NCBI GenBank assembly: GCA_002428525.1
Contig: DIWU01000014.1
Location: 34,977-98,976, forward strand
Direction of reading: 5' to 3'
Source of the DNA: a bacterium UBP14_UBA6098
Lineage (GTDB): Bacteria > UBP14 > UBA6098
DNA length: 64,000 nt
Of this stretch, positions 9,131-17,464 are shown piece after piece; within the stretch, counting starts at the first letter, position 1, and each line of letters opens with the position of its first letter. A model generated the notes under the pieces. That model did not search any database. It had not been told where the DNA came from and saw only the letters and a program-made list of their open reading frames with translations. The translations under genes and the position numbers were made by a program.

Positions 9131-9345
9131 TTTAAGATATAAGGTCTCTTCCTTTCGTCAGATTTCTGCGCGTTAACGTTTACAATAAAAATTTATCAAA
9201 ATTTTAAAGATAATATGAAAAATATTCTCTATTTCCATAAAAAGAAAGCGCCACGGTTAATAACCCCGAGGCGATTTCATGCCGAGAACCTATACTCCCG
9301 TTGAATTCAAACCGCGAATAAAAACTTCAGGCCAAGATAAAAAAA

Positions 9346-9377
9346 TCGGGGAGGTCTATCCATGAAGGCCTCCCCGA
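9346..9377 (-). terminator. Rho-independent terminator of the C45-like hydrolase gene
   Basis: On the minus strand TCGGGGAGG pairs with CCTCCCCGA around a 14-nt loop and is followed by TTTTTTTATC. It lies 23 bases past the stop of the 9400-10830 gene. The remaining 9131-9345 spacer upstream of rnpB is AT-rich and I see no gene in it. Confidence 0.8.
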
Positions 9378-9399
9378 AAATACTCACGAATCGCAAACT

Positions 9400-10830
9400 C
9401 TACTTTATCAGGACAAAGCTCGCCGCTTGAACCTCTGCGCCCTCGAGAGCGAGGACAGCGCTGTATATCCCGCTGGGCAGACCCTCCATCGACAGCGGAA
9501 TACGATTCTCGCCGCGATAAATCCAAAATGAGTTCGCGGGGTTGGCAACTACCCGCCCATTTAGGTCGAGTATTTGAACCTCCGCGGTTCCTGCGCGCTC
9601 GGAATGGAAAACAATATTCCCTGAGGCATTGAAGGGATTGGGGTAAACCGACAACCCCGCCTTCGAGGGCGTTTCTCTGCGGGATTCCTTCACAAAAAGC
9701 GAACGAATCTCCCAATACTTTGCTAAGATCGCCTCGGCGAACTGTGTTTGGAGGTTGCCAAGAACGGCCGGGTCGATGTCCGCGATCGAATCGGAACCGA
9801 TTTCGGCGCGCACTCGGGCGCAGATCTCGGCCTCGACGGGCGCGAAGCTCGATAGGATATTGGATAGGGCGTAAGTATCGATTGTGTAGGTTCCGGTATA
9901 GACAAGCGATTTCATATCGATGGCCATATCGCAAAGAGCACTGCCCTCGGTGCCGCAAAGCCCCTCCGGAAGGCTCTTCGCATGGATCCAAAGGGGGATA
10001 GGTATCGCGCAAATAGGCTGACCCAAAAACTGCCACATCGTCGGCGGGAAGGTGCCGTCGATAACACAAGCGCTCGAGGTGTAAAAGCGGTTGATCGAGG
10101 TGCTTGCTTCGATGATACCCGTGCTGTATCCGCGAAAAACACCCTCGAAGGGGAGCGGGTATGGATCGAGTTCCTCGGTTGTGAGATCGCGGGCAAGCCC
10201 GAAAAGAAGCATTTCCGGCTCGACGCCTTGGGCGGTCATCAGCAACGATTCAGCTCGCGCGCGCCTGTCAGTCCCTATCCGGTCGGATTCCCCGCCGGAG
10301 TCGGCGTAGTTCGTCCTGACAATAACCCCCTCGGGGGCCTCGCTCGCATCGTAGCGGACATAGTAGTCTCTGCCGGCCTCGAAAAGAACCGCGGAGCCGG
10401 TCGCATCGATGAGGCCGTAGCAATGGGTCGATCGGCGAACCGTGGTATTCGTGCTGTCGAGGTAGGCCTGAAATTCATCGATTGTCGAGAAATTCCCCAG
10501 CGCATGAAACATAACGTGGCCGTCGTCGTCGCCGTAGGAGCCCCAAGGGCCTTGGTTGTAGGTATCCGAGTTGATTATCGCCAAACCGGCGGAATTAACG
10601 CCCGACCATACGCGGTCGAACTCGCCCTCGTAAACATTGGCGATGAACTCGAACGGTTCCGAGGTGAAATAGCGAACCTCTTGGTGAATCCCGAGGACAT
10701 CGCGATTCTTCCAGAGCAACGGCCCGCGGCCCTCCGAGCCGGCAACGACCGCGATAGTGCAGGGGAGCACGGTTGCCGCAAGTATCGACAGGCCGAGAAT
10801 AACTGCGAATTGTTTAAAAACGAGATTCAT
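9400..10830 (-). CDS. secreted C45-like Ntn-hydrolase with C-terminal sorting domain
   Basis: A 476-residue exported protein. A signal peptide (1-23) ends just before Cys24 in LPCTIAVV, placing a candidate N-terminal nucleophile for an Ntn-hydrolase fold. The following GPLLWKNRD, WSGVNSAGLAIINSDT and VLFEAGRD segments resemble the C45 / linear-amide C-N hydrolase group (acyltransferase or amidohydrolase). Residues 393-476 are a PNPF sorting domain (LSVYPNPFNASGN... LPSGIYSAVLAL) as used by type IX-like secretion. The substrate cannot be told. The promoter at 10840-10868 leaves only about three bases of leader, and no Shine-Dalgarno is present. Confidence 0.8.
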   Translation of the reverse strand: MNLVFKQFAVILGLSILAATVLPCTIAVVAGSEGRGPLLWKNRDVLGIHQEVRYFTSEPFEFIANVYEGEFDRVWSGVNSAGLAIINSDTYNQGPWGSYGDDDGHVMFHALGNFSTIDEFQAYLDSTNTTVRRSTHCYGLIDATGSAVLFEAGRDYYVRYDASEAPEGVIVRTNYADSGGESDRIGTDRRARAESLLMTAQGVEPEMLLFGLARDLTTEELDPYPLPFEGVFRGYSTGIIEASTSINRFYTSSACVIDGTFPPTMWQFLGQPICAIPIPLWIHAKSLPEGLCGTEGSALCDMAIDMKSLVYTGTYTIDTYALSNILSSFAPVEAEICARVRAEIGSDSIADIDPAVLGNLQTQFAEAILAKYWEIRSLFVKESRRETPSKAGLSVYPNPFNASGNIVFHSERAGTAEVQILDLNGRVVANPANSFWIYRGENRIPLSMEGLPSGIYSAVLALEGAEVQAASFVLIK

Positions 10831-10839
10831 AACTAAGAA

Positions 10840-10868
10840 AATATAAATAATAATAACTTTTTCGTCAA
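10840..10868 (-). promoter_or_regulatory. sigma70-like promoter, near-leaderless
   Basis: On the minus strand TTGACG (10868-10863) and TATATT (10845-10840) are 17 bases apart. The -10 box ends nine bases before the ATG at 10830. Confidence 0.6.
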
Positions 10869-10882
10869 GCCAAATCGACGAC

Positions 10883-13051
10883 TCATCTGAATTCGGAGAG
10901 TATCCTTCGAGCCTTGTCGGTGATCAGGTCCTTGCGAACTCCTAATATCGACTTGATCCCGCGGAGCAAATCGAAATCCTGCCATTCGCTGATGAACGAC
11001 TTGAGGGCATTCTTGATGTCCTCATTCGGCTCGCATTTCGCAATCGAATCGAGAAGCGTCAAGATAAACTCCTCTTTTTCATAGCTGTTCATAGCCGAGG
11101 TATAGGAGTTCCAAAGGTATAGTGTGTCGATAAGGAAAGCCCGCGCCTGATCGCCGCGAAGCTGACCGACAACCCGAATAATATCGATCCATTGGTCTCT
11201 GCGAGTGTGAAAAAAGCGAACTAAAATCGGAACCGAGATCTGCGAATCGAGACGTTGCAATAAAAGGAGTATCTGGGAATGCCATTTTTTATCGCTACTA
11301 TACAACCATTTGACAAGGACTTTAATGGCCTCCTCGCTAGCGACCTGAGCGATAGCATCGAGCGCGGAATGCTTAATATCCTGATCGCGGTCGTCGGCCA
11401 TGCGAACGAGCATGGGCAAGGCCTTGTCGCCGGCGACGATCGCAAGTGCGGTCATCGCGGAAGACAGCCGCCTTCGGCTCTCCTCCGCCAACAACTTGCC
11501 GGACATATCCCTCGGCATGGAGCCTATTCGAGAAAGCTCCGAGACGAAGACCCAAGCCGGTTTTTCGGGATTCCTCTTGAGGGCCTTCGAGATTTTAACG
11601 GTGTATTCTTGCGATTCCCTGCTCATCGCGTCCAGAAGCCGCTGATAAACCTCTTTGGAGTCTATCATTCTGATAAGCTCTTCAACCTCCATCGGCACGG
11701 AGAAGAAATCCTCGTTGATCGCCAAAATCAGCGACTCCAGCGGCGCACCGACCGACATGGAGGCGAAAAAGCTCTGCGCGTCGGCAACAAGGCCGTCCGA
11801 GAGGCGCGAATCCTTTCTGCGAAGATCGTATATTCGGGCTATATTCAATGCCTGCAAGGTCTTGCCGCGCGCAAGGTAATTCGTCACGAGCCAAACCATG
11901 GTTGTTGTGAGAAACTCGGTCTCGAGGCCCGAATTCACCTCGCGCACCTTCTCCGAAATCCTCTTCTTCGAGAAGTTATTTATCAGCCCCTGATCCGACC
12001 GCGCAAAAATCGAAGCGACAAAAACCTCGGGGATGATCAAGAAGCCGGGGATAGGATTCTTCGCGAACAACGACTTCAAATAGTGGTAAACTATCTCGAC
12101 GCCCTCGAGATCGAGCGAGTCGAGGTTCAGCTCGAATAGCGACAAAAGGCGCTTTTTGGCTTCCTTGAGGTCAACTCCCCGTTTCAGCAGGAGGATAAAA
12201 TCCTCAAGGCCGTCAACCAAGCCCTTGCGAAACTCCATCGCGACCTCTGAAGTCGAGGCGGGGCGCTCGAAAACACTGCGCTTACGGATTTTCCTATACC
12301 AGCTCTCGAGCTCGGCGCCACGTTCCGGCCCAAGTATCGCGCGATGCCTTTCGATCAGGGCGTCCAGCTCCTTCACCTCCGCGGGATCGATCGAGGAGGG
12401 TTGCCTCCTGAGGACATCCTCGACCCGCCGCAATATTCCTTGTTCTCCAAGATAGTAAATAGTTTCTTGTGAAAGACCGGAGATATCCTGAAGTATCCTC
12501 GAAGCGGCGAGGGGCTTAAGCTCGTCGATTACAAAACGCTTGGGTTCGTCCGGCTCCCTATTATCTACCTCCCTATTATCTTTCTCCGATGAAACGCGGC
12601 GATACTCGACGCTATTCGCCGCGATTGTCTCAATCCCACCGGACATCAGATATTCGGAAAGCCCTATCTCGCCTTGAGTTTCGGATCGAAGGAAATAGCC
12701 GAGAAGGTAATCGAAATCGGCCTGTTTTAATGCCTTCCCGAAAACTATTGAACTCACATTTTTGCGATTTAAAACCCCCGCGAGCATACGAGAGAAATTA
12801 TCGCCTTTAAGCGAAGCGCCATTGGCAATGAGATTGCCGTCGTCCGCGACCGAAAGACACAGCGATGATCTAAACTTGAGAGTCTTACGAATCGTAGTGT
12901 AGGCCTTCACCATCGTCTCTTTTGCCGCCGGATGTCCTTTGCCGTACATCTCGGACTTGCCGATAGCGACATGAAAGTCCTTCACTACCTCGCGAAGCAC
13001 CCCTTCTGAGTATGAATCGTTTTTTTCGCTACCGCGCAAAAACCCCCGCAA
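10883..13051 (-). CDS. HEAT-repeat domain protein
   Basis: A 722-residue, apparently cytoplasmic protein. The first 150 residues (VLREVVKDFHVAIGKSEMYGKGHPAAKE...) form a domain seen at the N-terminus of other bacterial HEAT-repeat and HD-domain proteins; the C-terminal part (about 500-720) shows HEAT/PBS-type helical repeats such as KALPMLVRMADDRDQDIKHSALDAIAQV and its neighbours. Such proteins are scaffolds; the partner is unknown. The start is uncertain: the TTG at 13051 lacks a good ribosome site, and an internal GTG at codon 18 is possible. The stop lies 15 bases upstream of the promoter of the next gene, on the same strand. Confidence 0.8.
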   Translation of the reverse strand: MRGFLRGSEKNDSYSEGVLREVVKDFHVAIGKSEMYGKGHPAAKETMVKAYTTIRKTLKFRSSLCLSVADDGNLIANGASLKGDNFSRMLAGVLNRKNVSSIVFGKALKQADFDYLLGYFLRSETQGEIGLSEYLMSGGIETIAANSVEYRRVSSEKDNREVDNREPDEPKRFVIDELKPLAASRILQDISGLSQETIYYLGEQGILRRVEDVLRRQPSSIDPAEVKELDALIERHRAILGPERGAELESWYRKIRKRSVFERPASTSEVAMEFRKGLVDGLEDFILLLKRGVDLKEAKKRLLSLFELNLDSLDLEGVEIVYHYLKSLFAKNPIPGFLIIPEVFVASIFARSDQGLINNFSKKRISEKVREVNSGLETEFLTTTMVWLVTNYLARGKTLQALNIARIYDLRRKDSRLSDGLVADAQSFFASMSVGAPLESLILAINEDFFSVPMEVEELIRMIDSKEVYQRLLDAMSRESQEYTVKISKALKRNPEKPAWVFVSELSRIGSMPRDMSGKLLAEESRRRLSSAMTALAIVAGDKALPMLVRMADDRDQDIKHSALDAIAQVASEEAIKVLVKWLYSSDKKWHSQILLLLQRLDSQISVPILVRFFHTRRDQWIDIIRVVGQLRGDQARAFLIDTLYLWNSYTSAMNSYEKEEFILTLLDSIAKCEPNEDIKNALKSFISEWQDFDLLRGIKSILGVRKDLITDKARRILSEFR

Positions 13052-13283
13052 TCAAATTTTATAGAAATATCCCCTTGGAACTCGCTTCCTTGGGGCATAA
13101 ATATTCCCTTATAGCAAGCTCTTTCGGCTTCACTCCAAAAATTTCCCGCCCAACCGAAAAGATAACCCAAAGCGGAACTATCGATCACTCGAGGTAAGCG
13201 ATTGTTCTGCATTTGGTTATATATGCCCGAGCGGCGCTCCTTTTCAGAGCTCCACTTGTTTTAACAACAAGACGCTTTGTTAA

Positions 13284-13311
13284 ATTTTATTTAAGTGAAA
13301 GATATATGCAA
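13284..13311 (-). promoter_or_regulatory. possible promoter upstream of the HEAT gene
   Basis: On the minus strand TTGCAT (13311-13306) and TAAAAT (13289-13284) are 16 bases apart. Downstream, 13256-13272 holds a small palindrome (CTTGTT/AACAAG). The rest of the 13052-13332 spacer is AT-rich and shows no gene. Confidence 0.3.
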
Positions 13312-13332
13312 AGATTTTTTTTATAAAAATCC

Positions 13333-14484
13333 CTAACCTACAACACTCGGTTCCACAACAAGTTCCCCGCGCGAGAACCTATCGACGGAAAGCGGTCGAA
13401 TATCAACCGAGGTCTGCTCGCCGAGCATCGATTGCGCAATACATACAGCGGTCATCGGGGCGATCATAAAACCGTGGCCGGAAAAACCCACGGCGTTAAA
13501 GAAACCCTTCAGCGCGCTGTGCTCGCCAAGTATCGGCGCGGCGTCGGGGGTTTTATTATAGCTACCCGCCCATTGGCGAACAATCCTCAGGTTGCCAAGC
13601 GTAGGCAGGATTTCAAGAAGCTCGCCGGTGAGAAGCTCGAGCCATTGCCAGCTCGAATGAATATTGTGGTTTGGTTCTTCCTTCTCGCCGATCCCAATGA
13701 CAAAACTGCCGTGCGGGACCTGCTGAAGGTATATACCGATTTGAAAGCTAATAACCATGGTGTTAAAAGACGGCTCCACCGGCTCTGTGACGAGGCACTG
13801 ATGGCGCTCGGGATAGGTCGGGAGCTCGATCCCCGCGAGGGCGGCGACCTCCTTCGACCAAGGCCCTGCGGCATTGACGACTAACCTTGTCGAGATCGTC
13901 CCTTTTTCAGTGACAACACCGGCTATCCTTTCCCCCTCGACGAGGATAGCCTTCGCCTCCGTCCGGCGGAAGATCCTCGCACCTCCGCGCTCCGCGGCGC
14001 GGGCATAGGCGAAATTCGTCTTAAAGGGATTTGCGTGACCGTCGGTCGGGCAATAGGTCGCCCGAATGAACTTTTCGGTGTTTATCGGAGGGCAAATCTC
14101 GCGTGCTTCATCGTGAGATACAAATCTACTGGGAATCTCAAGCGAATTTTGAAGCTTGATATTACGTTCGAACTGCTCGACCTGCTCCGGCGTATGCGCG
14201 AGGATCAAATATCCCCCCTGCCTGAATTCGATATCGCAATCCAGTTCCTCGGAAAGCCGCTCAAAGATATCGACCGAGCCTTTCGCAAGACGGCAGTTCA
14301 TCTCGAGGCCCCATTGCTGGCGCACTCCAGCCCCGCATCTTCCGGTCGAGCCGCTGGAGAGATAGCCCTTCTCGAGTATAACGATATCCCTCATCCCGCG
14401 CTTGGTAAGCTCATAGGCAATAGCCGAGCCGACAACTCCTCCGCCGATAATAACAACCTCGGCACTCCGCGGAAAATCGCTCAT
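13333..14484 (-). CDS. FAD-dependent amine/hydroxyproline dehydrogenase beta-type subunit
   Basis: A 383-residue member of the DAO family (sarcosine oxidase beta / HcnC / D-hydroxyproline dehydrogenase beta). The N-terminal Rossmann motif VVIIGGGVVGSAIAYELTKR and SSGSTGRCGAGVRQQW define the FAD site; the C-terminal VGFSGHGFMIAPMTA is typical of the family. Such enzymes oxidise secondary amines or amino acids and pass electrons to a partner. ATG 14484 overlaps the stop of the BFD-like gene as ATGA, so the two proteins are coupled. The alpha subunit found in HcnA/LhpB-type complexes is not present nearby. The substrate is unknown. Confidence 0.85.
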   Translation of the reverse strand: MSDFPRSAEVVIIGGGVVGSAIAYELTKRGMRDIVILEKGYLSSGSTGRCGAGVRQQWGLEMNCRLAKGSVDIFERLSEELDCDIEFRQGGYLILAHTPEQVEQFERNIKLQNSLEIPSRFVSHDEAREICPPINTEKFIRATYCPTDGHANPFKTNFAYARAAERGGARIFRRTEAKAILVEGERIAGVVTEKGTISTRLVVNAAGPWSKEVAALAGIELPTYPERHQCLVTEPVEPSFNTMVISFQIGIYLQQVPHGSFVIGIGEKEEPNHNIHSSWQWLELLTGELLEILPTLGNLRIVRQWAGSYNKTPDAAPILGEHSALKGFFNAVGFSGHGFMIAPMTAVCIAQSMLGEQTSVDIRPLSVDRFSRGELVVEPSVVG

Positions 14485-14765
14485 CTCTTTCCCCTTTCGC
14501 TTCCGGATTCGACTGCGGTGAAGGTGGTCACCTGAGTCGGAGGCCTTTTTGTCGGAAGACAAACCTCCTCGACCGAAACACCGAGGTGCTTCGCAAGCTC
14601 CTTACGTATCAGGGGAAGGCATGTCCTTCCGCCGCACGGCCCCATCCCGGCGCGCAGGAAACGTTTCAATTCCTCGAAATCGGTATAGCCGGCGGCGATA
14701 GCCGATTTTATCTCGTCCAATGTCAGATCTTCGCACCTGCAAACAATTATTTTATCTTCGCCCAT
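14481..14765 (-). CDS. BFD-like [2Fe-2S] protein
   Basis: A 94-residue protein with the four cysteines of a bacterioferritin-associated-ferredoxin type [2Fe-2S] domain: VCRCEDL near the N-terminus and GMGPCGGRTCLPLI in the middle. This domain is often fused to, or encoded beside, heterotrimeric amine dehydrogenases, where it carries electrons from FAD. ATG 14765 has AGGAGC five bases upstream; a longer frame to 14828 has no such site. It overlaps the FAD subunit gene, so the pair very likely forms one complex. Confidence 0.88.
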   Translation of the reverse strand: MGEDKIIVCRCEDLTLDEIKSAIAAGYTDFEELKRFLRAGMGPCGGRTCLPLIRKELAKHLGVSVEEVCLPTKRPPTQVTTFTAVESGSERGKR

Positions 14766-14907
14766 TTCAGCTCCTGAAAAAAAGTAGAAAGATATTATAA
14801 ATAGCACACGCCCCAAGGTCAAGGGCATTTCGCGAATAGAGCTTTCAAAGAAGAATATCCCGACCTTCGCCTAACCTCACTTAGCCCTAACAAATCGATG
14901 GGAAAAT

Positions 14908-15915
14908 ATGATTTTTTCGCTTGAACTCGGCCGCCCGCGGACATATTCTTATCCTATGTTTAAACCGCTCGAAAAAATCAAGCGCTTCGCGCTGAACCTC
15001 CGCTTCGAGGAGATTTTAGCATTGGCCTTTTTCTTCCCATCGGCCGCGGTCACTCTACGCGCCCACGCCTTTTTCTCCGAGCAGGGGCATATCCCGAAGT
15101 ATATCCGCGGCGACCTATGGCGCATCTTCGCGGTCATCGGGCTTATCCTGCTCTATTTAGGCTTTCGAAAATGGAACGCCAAGGGAAAGATCGGGCGCTT
15201 TATCCGCGAGATAGCCCCCTTCGGGCTTGCAATCGCGATTTATACAAACCTGCACGACACGATTCACTTCGTTAACCCCCACGATATTCACTGGACACTG
15301 ATCGCCATCGAGGAATGGATCTTCGGTTGCCAACCTGTGCTTTGGGCGCAGAGGTTCTACAGCCCGATCCTCACTGAGATATTCAGCTTCGCATACATGA
15401 ATTATTATATTCTCCCCTTGGTAATTCCCTTCGTGCTCTATTTCAAGGGCGACTATAAGGCCTATCGCGAGACGATCTTGGGGATAATCCTCAGCTACTA
15501 TTTCGGATATATTCTTTATATTGTCTTCCCCGCGGCACCGCCGAGGCTTGTCCTCGCCGACCAGTTCACACGCGATTTCGGGGGCTTCTTCTTCGACTCC
15601 GCCCAGCGCAATATCATAATCAACGCCGCGAGTAGCCGCGGCGCCTTCCCGAGCCTTCACTGCGCCACTACACTTTTAGCGATGATTTACGCCTTCAAAC
15701 ACAGCAAGCTCATGTTCTGGGTCTTCCTACCCATCTCGACCGCGCTTGTTCTGGGAACAGTCTATCTGCGCCATCACTATGTCGTGGATATTATCGCCGG
15801 GTTTATGCTCTCGATCTTCATCTATTTCGTCGCGCCGAAGATCGACAGGTGGTGGTGCGCAAAGCGAATCTCCGCCGGCACCGCGGATGAGTCTTGCGGA
15901 TGGATCGACCGATAA
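14908..15915 (+). CDS. PAP2-superfamily membrane phosphatase/transferase
   Basis: A 335-residue integral membrane protein with about six or seven hydrophobic segments. The PAP2 signature residues are present: SRGAFPSLHCA (about 247-257) and YLRHHYVVDIIAG (about 288-300), carrying the two catalytic histidines and aspartate. The arrangement resembles the PAP2_3 / AUR1-like group that acts on lipid phosphates or transfers phospho-head groups (for example inositol phospholipid synthases). Which substrate it uses is not shown. ATG 14908 is preceded by GGGA; ATG 14956 is an alternative. It is divergent from the BFD-FAD pair. Confidence 0.82.
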   Translation: MIFSLELGRPRTYSYPMFKPLEKIKRFALNLRFEEILALAFFFPSAAVTLRAHAFFSEQGHIPKYIRGDLWRIFAVIGLILLYLGFRKWNAKGKIGRFIREIAPFGLAIAIYTNLHDTIHFVNPHDIHWTLIAIEEWIFGCQPVLWAQRFYSPILTEIFSFAYMNYYILPLVIPFVLYFKGDYKAYRETILGIILSYYFGYILYIVFPAAPPRLVLADQFTRDFGGFFFDSAQRNIIINAASSRGAFPSLHCATTLLAMIYAFKHSKLMFWVFLPISTALVLGTVYLRHHYVVDIIAGFMLSIFIYFVAPKIDRWWCAKRISAGTADESCGWIDR

Positions 15916-16064
15916 GCCTGTGATCTCCCCGCTTAACTTGAAATAGCCAAAGCAGGACCGCAATCGCGAACCCGCATCGAACGGCCGCACGGGAAAAGCC
16001 TAATCGCTATTATATGGAGAGTTTTTTCGCTTTGATAAAACACCGAAGCGATCTGTATCGATTA

Positions 16065-17360
16065 TTAAGCCTGATGCCTGATAATATTGCGCGAGAGCAC
16101 AGCCTCCGGGGATCCGACGGCGCTTCGATCGGCCTGAGCCTGAAAAACCTCGAGCGCGATCGGAACAATATTAGGATCGAACTGAGTGCCGCATCCTTTC
16201 TTGATCTGATCGAGCGCAACCTCTACAGGCAAGGCCTTTCGATAGGGCCTGTCCGTGCGCATCGCGTCCCAAGCGTCGCATATCGCGATAATCCTTGCCC
16301 AAAGAGGAATCTCCTCGCCGGCAATATTGTCTGGGTATCCCTTGCCATCCCACCTCTCGTGGTGGTGACGGATACCCTTGTCATACCCCGGCAAAAAGCG
16401 CAGGCTGGCCACAAGCTCCGCACCGATAACCGGATGCTGGCGCATTATATGCCATTCGCCCTCGTCCAGAGAACTCTCCTTAAGAAGGATCGAATCGCGA
16501 ATACCGACCTTACCAATATCGTGCAGAAGAGCGGCCTCATAAATCGCCTGAGCATCCTCCTCGAGGAAACCGAGCTTCTCGGCTATCTTCAAAGTATTGA
16601 CCGCCACCTCGTGCGAATGCTTAGCGGTGTATGAATCTCGGGCGTCGATCATCTTGGCCATGGAAAAAACCATATCCCGGACAGTATCGAGATACTTCTT
16701 CTGATTGCGCATGAAAACAAAAACAACCAACAAAAGCAAAACAAAGACTGAAGTCATCAGATAGCCCGAATTTGCGAATATATACGAACCGACCATCCCC
16801 CAAATATAGAGCGGCGGGACGCTGAAGAGATAGGGCTTCAGCTGTTTGAAAAGACCGCGCATCTTACGAACACCGGCGAATGAAAGCGTGGCGTAGGAGC
16901 AGACCCTATCGACCATCCATACGATGAGGCCGGCGGAGAACGCCGCGACAATATCGCGCGCCCCACCCGCAAGACCGGGCAGTGCGCCGAAAAGATCGTA
17001 ATAGACCAACGAAGCGACAAAGAAATCGATAACCCCCACCGAGGTAAGGACTAACCGCCGAAAAACCGCATCGCCGGTGAATACTATTTGTATCACCATT
17101 CCAACTAAAAAGATCGATGCGGCGAAGGCGGGGCCATAGGTCAAAAGGGCCGCGAAACCTATAGCATCGTTGAGGGCCATGATATTATTCCCGCCGATAT
17201 CGATGCGAAGGAAGGAGCCGGCAGATATCAATAGCGCGAAGAAGGCAAATGGGGCAACATTATCAAACAGCGGTTCCCAATCCGCGGTCAGCCCCAAGGC
17301 TATCGCCACGATGAAGAAAACAGCGGACAGAATATAATATTTCGCCGGCGATGATTTCAT
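16065..17360 (-). CDS. membrane-bound HD-GYP cyclic-di-GMP phosphodiesterase
   Basis: A 431-residue protein with seven or more N-terminal hydrophobic segments (1-215, a MASE-like sensor) and a C-terminal HD-GYP domain. Catalytic marks are KHSHEV, LLHDIGKVGI, HHHERWDGKGYP and CDAWDAMRTDRPYRKAL, so the metal site is intact. HD-GYP proteins hydrolyse c-di-GMP and often control motility, surface attachment and pili; the type IV-like pseudopilin operon begins 1.5 kb away, but a direct link is inference. It is convergent with the PAP2 gene; the 150-base spacer shows no gene. Confidence 0.92.
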   Translation of the reverse strand: MKSSPAKYYILSAVFFIVAIALGLTADWEPLFDNVAPFAFFALLISAGSFLRIDIGGNNIMALNDAIGFAALLTYGPAFAASIFLVGMVIQIVFTGDAVFRRLVLTSVGVIDFFVASLVYYDLFGALPGLAGGARDIVAAFSAGLIVWMVDRVCSYATLSFAGVRKMRGLFKQLKPYLFSVPPLYIWGMVGSYIFANSGYLMTSVFVLLLLVVFVFMRNQKKYLDTVRDMVFSMAKMIDARDSYTAKHSHEVAVNTLKIAEKLGFLEEDAQAIYEAALLHDIGKVGIRDSILLKESSLDEGEWHIMRQHPVIGAELVASLRFLPGYDKGIRHHHERWDGKGYPDNIAGEEIPLWARIIAICDAWDAMRTDRPYRKALPVEVALDQIKKGCGTQFDPNIVPIALEVFQAQADRSAVGSPEAVLSRNIIRHQA

Positions 17361-17464
17361 CGATATTTACTTTCGTTTAAGTCCATAAGTATTTAAACAT
17401 ACCGTTCTTTTCAATTTTTTCAAGTTTTAAGTTAGATTTAAAAAACTGTCCCCCAACCGGCCGC

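Noticed and set aside
12985..13212. Small minus-strand frame upstream of the HEAT gene
   Set aside because: No ribosome site, overlaps the HEAT start in another frame and shows no family features.
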